Below, piece after piece: positions 57,696-64,000 of a stretch of 64,000 nt of DNA (position 1 is its first letter; each line of letters begins with the position of its first letter). Made by a program: the position numbers and the translations under genes. The notes beneath the pieces are model-generated. The model did no database searches and was not told the DNA's origin. It saw only the letters and a program-made list of their open reading frames with translations. Source of the DNA: JAOSJL01 sp963704035 (lineage in GTDB: Bacteria > Actinomycetota > Acidimicrobiia > IMCC26256 > JAOSJL01); contig CAVPGR010000004.1 of NCBI GenBank assembly GCA_963704035.1, positions 1,550,001-1,614,000 of the forward strand. Direction: 5' to 3'.

Positions 57696-57706
57696 GTGGA
57701 ACGGGC

Positions 57707-57913
57707 CTACTCGCCCTCGTACTTGAAGGACACGCGGAGCTTCGTGCGGTACGTGATCGCGTCACCTTCGCTCAGGTCGATGTCCTGTTCGACGACCTCG
57801 GCGACTCTGACGTCGCGCAGGCTCTGGCGCGCCCGCGTGACGGCCTCGGTCGCGGCATCCTCCCAGGACTTGTCGCTCGACCCGATCAGTTCGATCACCT
57901 TGTAGACACTCAT
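57707..57913 (-). CDS. Dodecin
   Basis: 68 residues, the family length. VYKVIELIGSSDKSWEDAAT and RDVRVAEVVEQDIDL match dodecins, which form hollow dodecamers binding flavin or CoA. RTKLRVSFKYEGE ends the beta-sheet. ATG 57913 has a strong AGGAGGAG ribosome site 6-8 nt upstream. It follows the DUF2510 gene across 164 bp. Confidence 0.88.
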   Translation of the reverse strand: MSVYKVIELIGSSDKSWEDAATEAVTRARQSLRDVRVAEVVEQDIDLSEGDAITYRTKLRVSFKYEGE

Positions 57914-58077
57914 GGACCCATCTCCTCCTCTGGCGCCCGAGCGGGCACGCGTGGCCAGTCTGCCCGGTTTCGGCGTGCTCTGCTCGCGGATCGGGCGCGC
58001 TCGAAGAAGGCGCGCGAAGAATCACGCTCGATTCGTGTCCTCTGGGCCATCACCCTCGTGATCGTTGCGGCGGAGGA

Positions 58078-58779
58078 CTACTCGCCCACCCCCCAGTTGT
58101 TGACGGACGTGATGTCACAGGTCACGCCGGGGCCCGTATCGGCTGTACTGAAGGCCTCCCACTCGGATGTCTGGCCGGGATCGAGATCCTCGACGAACGT
58201 CGAGGTGCCGTCAAGCCGGACGTCGCCATCGAGGATCTCGATCTCGATCTGGAACCCGCGCACCTCGTCGCTCGTGTTCGTGATCTCTCCGGACGGCAGC
58301 ACGTCGCCCAGATCGTCCTCGCCACAGTCGATCGTGACCTCGTAGTGGTCGGGGTCTGCTTCTCCACCGAGTTCGTCGAAGATGTTGTCCACTTCGTCGA
58401 CCGCATTGACGACAACCACGACGCCGATGATTCCGAGCACCAGCGCGATGGCACCGAGGATGGCACCGGCGAGCGCCGTTCCCTTTCCCGAGATGTTGGA
58501 TTTCGTGGCCTTGCGACGCCCGAGGATCCCGAGCACGAGCCCGAGTACTCCGAGGGGAAGTGAGACGAAGAACAAAAGCGGGATGATTCCGCAGACGACA
58601 CCGATGATTCCCAGTACGAGGGCTGCTGTCGCCATCCCGTTTGACATCCGCTGGGGGCCCGCGCCTTGAGGAGCCGACGGCGGGAGAGTTTGGCCTTCGG
58701 GTGGATACCAGAGACCGTCGCTGGCCTGCCACCATCCCGCGGCTCCGGCCGGTGGTTGTGCGAGTCCTTCGGGGGTCAT
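58078..58779 (-). CDS. DUF2510/DUF4190-type membrane protein, copy 2
   Basis: Intact 233-residue paralogue of the gene at 54.3-55.1 kb. N-terminal PPAGAAGWWQASDGLWYPPE, two DUF4190-like hydrophobic regions (ATAALVLGIIGVVCGIIPLL; ALAGAILGAIALVLGIIGVV), then an extracytoplasmic beta domain ending VTCDITSVNNWGVGE. The two cysteines (DCGEDD, VTCDIT) may pair. ATG 58779 with AAGGAG upstream; 27 bp after the GGDEF-EAL gene, so probably co-transcribed. Confidence 0.72.
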   Translation of the reverse strand: MTPEGLAQPPAGAAGWWQASDGLWYPPEGQTLPPSAPQGAGPQRMSNGMATAALVLGIIGVVCGIIPLLFFVSLPLGVLGLVLGILGRRKATKSNISGKGTALAGAILGAIALVLGIIGVVVVVNAVDEVDNIFDELGGEADPDHYEVTIDCGEDDLGDVLPSGEITNTSDEVRGFQIEIEILDGDVRLDGTSTFVEDLDPGQTSEWEAFSTADTGPGVTCDITSVNNWGVGE

Positions 58780-58806
58780 CGGTTTCTCCTTGTCGGGTGG
58801 TTCCTG

Positions 58807-61578
58807 TCAGAGGGTCGAATCGGAGGAGAGGTTGGGGAGAGGGCGGGGGGCGACGCGGCGGCCCCGCAGGAAGGCCCTGAGCTCCGAGGCGGGCATCGGT
58901 GCCGAAAAGAGCGTTCCCTGTCCGATGTCGCAGCCGAGAGTCCGGAGGTTGGCGAGTTGGTCCGCGGTCTCCACGCCCTCGGCGACGACGTGGAGATCGA
59001 GTGCGTGAGCCAGGGAGATGACAGCCGTCACGATAGCGGTGTCTTCGGCATCGGTCCCGAGGCCGTCCACGAACGACTGGTCGACCTTCAGCCAGTCCAC
59101 CGGGAAGCGCTTGAGATACGCGAGCGACGAGTAGCCGGTTCCGAAGTCGTCGACGCTGAGCTGGACGCCCAGTGCACGGAGGGCCTCGAGAGACGCGAGG
59201 GTCGCGTCGCCCTCGTCCATCAGCGCCGTCTCCGTCATCTCGAGGCAGAGTCGCTCGGGCGGTAGGCCCGACTCCCGAACGGCCGCGGACACGATGTCGG
59301 GGAGATCGGGGAGAAGGAACTGACGAGCGGAGAGGTTGACCGACATCGACAGACCCGAGCCGACGCCCTCCGCATCCCAGCGGGTCGCCTGTCGGCACGC
59401 CTCCATGATCGCCCAGGTCCCGAGCGGAACGATCAGTCCTGACTCCTCCGCGATGTCTATGAACTCCGCCGGCTGAAGCATTCCGCGTCGGGGGTGGTGC
59501 CAGCGCATGAGCGCCTCGACACCGGTGACGGCGCCCGTCTCGAGGTCGACTTCGGGCTGGTAGTGCAGGACGAGCTCGTCGGCGCCGAGCGCGCGGCTCA
59601 GGTCCTGTTCGATCTCGAGGACGCGGCGGGTCTCGGAGCGGGCCTCCGCGTCGAAGAACTCGATGCGTGAACGGCCGCGGGACTTGGACCGGTACTGCGC
59701 GGCGTCGGCGTCGCGGATCAGGGATTCGGCGGTGGCCGACGGGTCTCCGCTGAGGGCGATCCCTATGCTGGGAGTGATCGACACGGAGGAGGATGCGACG
59801 GCAACGGGTTCGGTCATCGTCTCGCGAATGCGGTGCGCCAGAGCCTCGGCAGAATCCGCGTCTGCGATGTCGCGTGCGAGAACCGTGAACTCGTCTCCAC
59901 CCATGCGTGCGACCTGATCGCCGGGACGGAGTGCGGTGCGGATCCGACGCGCGGCGATCCGGAGCACCTCGTCGCCAGCGGAGTGTCCCAGCGAGTCGTT
60001 CACGACCTTGAAACGGTCGAGATCGATGAACAGCACGGCGATCCCGTTCCCTGGCTCGATGAGCGTCTCGTCGAGCAGTTCGACGAACGCCGCGCGGTTC
60101 GGGATGTCGGTCAGAGCGTCGTGAGTCGCCTGATACGCCAGGCGCGCGGCAGCACGCTTGCGGTCGGAGATGTCCTCGATCTGCATGATGAAGTACGGCT
60201 GCGGTGCGTCGCTGTCGCCGGCTACCCGACTGGCGCTGATGGAAGCGGTGACCGGGGTTCCGTGTGCTTCGACGAACCGGCACTCGAAGGGGAACGAGAC
60301 TGGTTCGGCGCGGAGAAGTGCGTCGAGATGTCCGGCGAGATCGGCCACGTCGTCGGCATGTGCGACGGCCTCGAGGCCAGACCCGACCAGTGTCTTCTCC
60401 GAGCGTCCGAGCATCGAGCAGAGAGCGCGGTTCACCCGCTGGAGCTTGTGGTTACTGCCGACGAGCGCGATGCCGATCGGTGCGTCTTCGAAGGCGCTGC
60501 GAAAGCGTTCCTCGACGCGTCCAAGGCTGCTCGTGGCGTGGTCCGCGACCGCCAGGGCTCGGGCGCGACCGCGGGCGAGCACGTAGAGGGCGGCGAAGAC
60601 GGCGAATCCCAGGGACGCCCCGAGCAGAAGGATCAGAATCGGCTCGCTCCACGAGGCCGCGGGAGGTGCTGCGATGGACCGGAACTCGAGCTTCCACCTG
60701 AGGCCGTGCGCGAGCACGTTCCTCGTCGTCGCGAAGTGGTCGTTCGGGGACTCGCCGGGGGGACGCACGTCATCGGCTGCACCGCTCGGTTTCACGCCTT
60801 CGAAGCGTTCACCGACGACGGCAGTGGCTCCGTCCTTGATCGCGACCGCTTTCACGTCGTGGGGAAAGCCGGGCATCACACCGTTCAGGAATTCGCTGCC
60901 CAGGACCGTCGTGGACGCCCAACCCCGCAGAGCGTTCGGCTCCTGCGACGGGTCGACGGCCAGGAACATGTTGAAGACCGACACGGCGTCGGAGTCGGGG
61001 CTGTCGAGAAGTGGAACATCCACCGGCATCGCGGTCACGACCTCCCCCGATGCCTGTGCCTGCTCCATGGCGTCGCGGTTCTGGGGAATCGCCCGGTTGT
61101 CGATGTTCGGCAGAGCCAGGGTCGACTCCGGGATCGAGATCGCTGCCAGCCAGTAGACGTCACGCTGACCCGCGGGTTGGATGACCTGCGAGCCGCGGCC
61201 CGTGATCTCCGCTCTCTGGTCCAGAAACGCCGGGATCTGCTCCTCACCGACAGCGACGACGTGGCCCACTCCGAGGAGGCCGGGGACCGTCGACGGGATC
61301 ACGGGGTTCGCAACGCCTTCGGCCTGCTGCGTCGAGGGGACAGGGTGCTCGGCAAACAGCGATGAGCTGTCGTGGAGCAGATCCGCCTGCCCGTCCAGTC
61401 CGTCGACGACGGCCGCCGCGTAGGCGTCGGCATCTGCGTTGAATCGGCGCTCGGGTTCGTTCGCGAGGTCGTGGCGTCGGAGCGCCGCCGCAGTGACCGT
61501 GGCGACGAGCGCGAGAGCGAGGGCCACCCACGCGACCGTTGTCGTTCCCCGAGTGCGGACCGTGGTCGTCGGTGTCAT
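58807..61578 (-). CDS. CHASE-like/PAS/GGDEF/EAL cyclic-di-GMP protein
   Basis: 923 residues. A first membrane segment (about 14-34), an extracytoplasmic CHASE-like sensor (about 35-315), a second segment (ILILLLGASLGFAVFAALYV), a PAS domain (FRSAFEDAPIGIALV, about 360), GGDEF with an intact RMGGDEFTVL (about 560), and EAL with GVEALMRWHHPRRGM (about 689), SVNLSARQFL and LSVDDFGTGYSSLAYLK. Both catalytic motifs are conserved, so it may make and/or degrade c-di-GMP. ATG overlaps the stop of the upstream homologue (ATGA). Confidence 0.87.
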   Translation of the reverse strand: MTPTTTVRTRGTTTVAWVALALALVATVTAAALRRHDLANEPERRFNADADAYAAAVVDGLDGQADLLHDSSSLFAEHPVPSTQQAEGVANPVIPSTVPGLLGVGHVVAVGEEQIPAFLDQRAEITGRGSQVIQPAGQRDVYWLAAISIPESTLALPNIDNRAIPQNRDAMEQAQASGEVVTAMPVDVPLLDSPDSDAVSVFNMFLAVDPSQEPNALRGWASTTVLGSEFLNGVMPGFPHDVKAVAIKDGATAVVGERFEGVKPSGAADDVRPPGESPNDHFATTRNVLAHGLRWKLEFRSIAAPPAASWSEPILILLLGASLGFAVFAALYVLARGRARALAVADHATSSLGRVEERFRSAFEDAPIGIALVGSNHKLQRVNRALCSMLGRSEKTLVGSGLEAVAHADDVADLAGHLDALLRAEPVSFPFECRFVEAHGTPVTASISASRVAGDSDAPQPYFIMQIEDISDRKRAAARLAYQATHDALTDIPNRAAFVELLDETLIEPGNGIAVLFIDLDRFKVVNDSLGHSAGDEVLRIAARRIRTALRPGDQVARMGGDEFTVLARDIADADSAEALAHRIRETMTEPVAVASSSVSITPSIGIALSGDPSATAESLIRDADAAQYRSKSRGRSRIEFFDAEARSETRRVLEIEQDLSRALGADELVLHYQPEVDLETGAVTGVEALMRWHHPRRGMLQPAEFIDIAEESGLIVPLGTWAIMEACRQATRWDAEGVGSGLSMSVNLSARQFLLPDLPDIVSAAVRESGLPPERLCLEMTETALMDEGDATLASLEALRALGVQLSVDDFGTGYSSLAYLKRFPVDWLKVDQSFVDGLGTDAEDTAIVTAVISLAHALDLHVVAEGVETADQLANLRTLGCDIGQGTLFSAPMPASELRAFLRGRRVAPRPLPNLSSDSTL

Positions 61579-63612
61579 CGGTCCACCGGCACATCGCTCA
61601 GATCTGTCGGAGAGTCCAGGGGACCGCCGTCCCCGCTCGCTCCGACGACGACATGAATACGGTTCCGGCCTTCCTGTTTGGCGCGATACATCGCGGCGTC
61701 CGCCTCACGCACGAGCGAGTCGGCCGTATCCTCGAGGTCGTCGGCCAGGACGACTCCGATGCTGACTCCCACCACCGCTTCGCCATCCGCGAGCGTGATG
61801 GTCGCCGTCAGCGCGTCACACAACTTCTGCGCGACGCGGCATACTTCGGTCTGGTCGACGTCTTCGCAGAGCACCGTGAACTCGTCGCCCCCGTATCGGG
61901 CCACGGTGTCGCTCGCTCGCAGCGCCCGACGGAATCTCTCGCCGACGGTGGCGAGCACCTCGTCGCCGGCGATGTGACCCCACCGGTCGTTGATCCACTT
62001 GAAGTGGTCGAGATCCACGAACATCACCGCAGGCGTTGCCCCGTCGCGCGTTCGCCGGGCGAGGACGACCTCGAGGCGATCGAGGAAGAGCGCGCGGTTG
62101 GGGAGACCCGTGAGGGGATCGTGGGTCGCCTGGTGGGCGAGCTGCGCCTCGACGGCGTGGCGTTCGGTGACATCGTCGACCTGTGCGACGAGGTATCCGG
62201 GGCTGCCGTCCTGGCCGGGAATGAGGGAGAGGCTCACGGCGACCCAGATGGAGCGACCATCGGGTAGCTCGAAGCGTCGCTTGAGAGGAGCGGTGTCGAC
62301 CTCTCCCGCCAGGAGACGCCGAGTCATGTCGTCGTCGATGATGGAGTCCTCTGAGGCGAGCAGGTCGTCGATGGACGAGCCCACGACGTCGTGACCCGAG
62401 CGACCGAGCAGACTGCAGGTCGATCGGTTGACACGGAGAACCGTTCCGTCCTCGGCGAGCAGGACCATCCCGATGGCCGCGTTCTCGAACGCCGTACGGA
62501 ACAGCGCGGCTGCGGCACTCAGCGATACGGTCGCCTCGCGGACCGCCTCCAAGGCCCGCGCCCGGCTGCGCAGCAACGTGTACACGAGGGCGAACAGGAG
62601 CATCGTCACGATCAGACTTGCCACGAGCACGATCCACGGGGCGGTGGTGTTGGGACCCCGGAAGCCTTCGAGGGCGACGAAGTCGAGACTCCACGACTGG
62701 CCCGCGGCGTCGATCGTGCGGCTCGAAGTCAGGTCCCCGGGCGCTTGACGGTCCTCGGCCGGGGTCGACGCCGTGGCGGCGATGGCGGCTTCCCCCCCTT
62801 CCTCGAAGATTGAGACGTCGATGCCGGAAGCGCCGGCTCCGCGTGCCTGGTCGAGCAGGACGTCGGGGTAGAAGGCAACCGATACGGCACCGGCGAGCGC
62901 GGCTCGTCGTTCGAGTGCCGTCGTCGGGACAGCGGCGCCCTCGTAGAGGGGGATCGTGAGCGCCACGATCGGCTTCTCGTCGAGAGAACTCGGGATGAGC
63001 TCGAAGGTCGACTGAGGCACGGCAGGGCTGAGGGCCGCCTCGCCGGTCTCGACGGCGGCGTCCAGGGACTGATCGGCGGGAGCGAACGCGCGGCCGTCGA
63101 CGCCGATCGCTCCCGAGCGCAGAGCTTCCGGCGCGGCATGGACACCGATCTGGTAGTCACCCGCGGGTTGTCCGAGAACGGAGTCGAGCAGGAGCAGTCC
63201 CCTGTTCTCGGCGGGCTGGAGGCTTTCGACGAACGTGTCGATCTCGTCGGGTGACACGGTCTCTGTCACGAGGACGGCGTACGTCCCGGGGAACTCGACG
63301 CCCAGCGCTGCACGGTCGATGGCTGCGAGGAAGTCGTCGCGGCTCATCGTGCCGTTGTCACCGGCGACCGCTGCGATGTCGCTGATGAGAACCGTGTAGC
63401 GATCGAGGCCGCGCTCCACACCTGCCACGACCTCGTCCGTCTCGGCGTCGAAGGCGGCACGACGGGAGTCGCGCGACAGCGTCGCGGCGCTGGACGAAGA
63501 GAGCTCCGCTCGCCAGGAGGAGGATGCCCAGCAGCACCCACGCGGCCGTCGTTCGACGTCCCCGCCCCGTCGTCGCGACGGTGTCCGAGTGTTCCGTCGG
63601 TCCTGCCTGCAC
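61575..63612 (-). CDS. CHASE-like/PAS/GGDEF diguanylate cyclase (one frameshift)
   Basis: About 679 residues, related to its downstream neighbour. GTG 63612 starts a tail followed by the segment TAAWVLLGILLLASGALFVQ. The frame changes near 63490 and then reads a sensor region (about 45-320), a second membrane segment, PAS (FRTAFENAAIGMVLL, about 377) and GGDEF (RYGGDEFTVLCED, about 572). There is no EAL. A likely c-di-GMP synthase responding to an external signal. Directly coupled to the GGDEF-EAL gene, so the pair may sense related ligands. Confidence 0.85.
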
Positions 63613-63775
63613 CCTCGTCCCCTCTGTCCCCTGCGTTCCTGTCGACGGGGTCGGGGGGTATCTGAGGTCTCGAGGCCGCCGAATGGGGTCCTGGAGACGT
63701 CCGGGCGTCCGAATCGTTACGTTTCGGGCAGGTCGGGGGTCAGGGAGGGTGTCTGAACCGGGAGCTGCCGCTGCG

Positions 63776-64000
63776 TCAGGCGTCGAGGATCGCCCGGGCC
63801 GCCACCGGCGGCAGAACCTCGTCGGCGATGACGGCCTGCTCGGCCTCCGACAGGCGGCGCGCCACGTCGGGGTCAGCGCGGAGCCGGTCCACCATCGATG
63901 TCGGTGAGCTCCGCCCACATCCACGACCGCGCCTGGTCCCGACGACGTACTTCGAAGTCGCCGGCTGCGGTCAGGGAGTCGCGGAAGCTCTCGATCGTGG
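63776..64000 (-). CDS. C-terminal end of a MeaB/ArgK-like GTPase (partial, one frameshift)
   Basis: The last 75 or so residues, running off the window. TIESFRDSLTAAGDFEVRRR and DQARSWMWAELTD are followed, after a frame change near 63890, by VDRLRADPDVARRLSEAEQA, ending AARAILDA at 63776. This matches the C-terminal helical dimerisation arm of MeaB/methylmalonyl-CoA mutase-associated GTPases (R-x-x-Q-x-x-W-M-W). It would protect or reload B12 in a mutase. The GTPase domain itself lies outside the window. Confidence 0.6.

Noticed and set aside
1..64000. tRNA, rRNA, insertion sequences, integrase or phage genes
   Set aside because: No transposase or integrase motif, no attachment-type repeats and no recognisable RNA gene were found; spacers are short.

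Overview
This is a GC-rich, densely packed window that looks like an actinobacterial chromosome, most likely Acidimicrobiia. That placement is inferred from gene content: polyphosphate glucokinase, PduO-type adenosyltransferase with cobalamin-dependent MetH, DUF2510/DUF4190-type membrane proteins and many GTG starts. Genes are often coupled by 4-bp ATGA or GTGA overlaps. I see no rRNA, tRNA, CRISPR array, insertion sequence or phage. About 20 of roughly 50 genes are broken by one-base frame changes, some in G/C runs, including housekeeping genes (metH, lipoyl acyltransferase, pepA). The protein reads on smoothly in the next frame, so sequencing indels are the likeliest cause. Such genes are annotated here as single features with the frame breaks noted.

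Region 1 (1-33.6 kb) is a surface-polysaccharide locus. It holds a GDP-6-deoxy-mannose reductase-like enzyme, many GT4/GT2/GT-C/DxD glycosyltransferases, methyltransferases, a Wzx-like flippase, a Wzm/Wzt ABC exporter with a carbohydrate-binding tail, a GT2 joined to a polysaccharide pyruvyltransferase, and two related PP-loop (QueC-like) proteins. Four large secreted proteins lie among these genes: an Amidase_2/PGRP protein, a subtilase, a glucosaminidase lipoprotein and an FG-GAP protein. All four carry the same WDIARD...LDGWGGLH repeat domain. A fifth copy, on a CAP-domain protein, lies at 46-47.3 kb. The layout (half unit, full units, half unit) predicts a closed beta-propeller. In the subtilase it is inserted inside the protease domain.

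Region 2 (33.6-38.1 kb) is a lipoate/2-oxoacid dehydrogenase set: dihydrolipoamide dehydrogenase, lipoyl E2 acyltransferase and a LipB-LipA fusion. Region 3 (38.1-64 kb) is mixed: a DxD glycosyltransferase, a membrane sulfatase, metH, the CAP-propeller protein, the cob(I)alamin adenosyltransferase, pepA, a beta-helix lipoprotein coupled to a cupredoxin, an SGNH lipoprotein, a rhodanese-ThiF protein, polyphosphate glucokinase, GtrA, a sirtuin, a dodecin, two DUF2510-type membrane proteins, two CHASE-like/PAS/GGDEF proteins (one also EAL), and the C-terminus of a MeaB-like GTPase at the right edge.

Working picture: the locus builds, modifies and exports a cell-surface glycan. The propeller-bearing hydrolases and proteases probably act on or dock to the same envelope. 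That link is inferred from synteny and domain architecture only.
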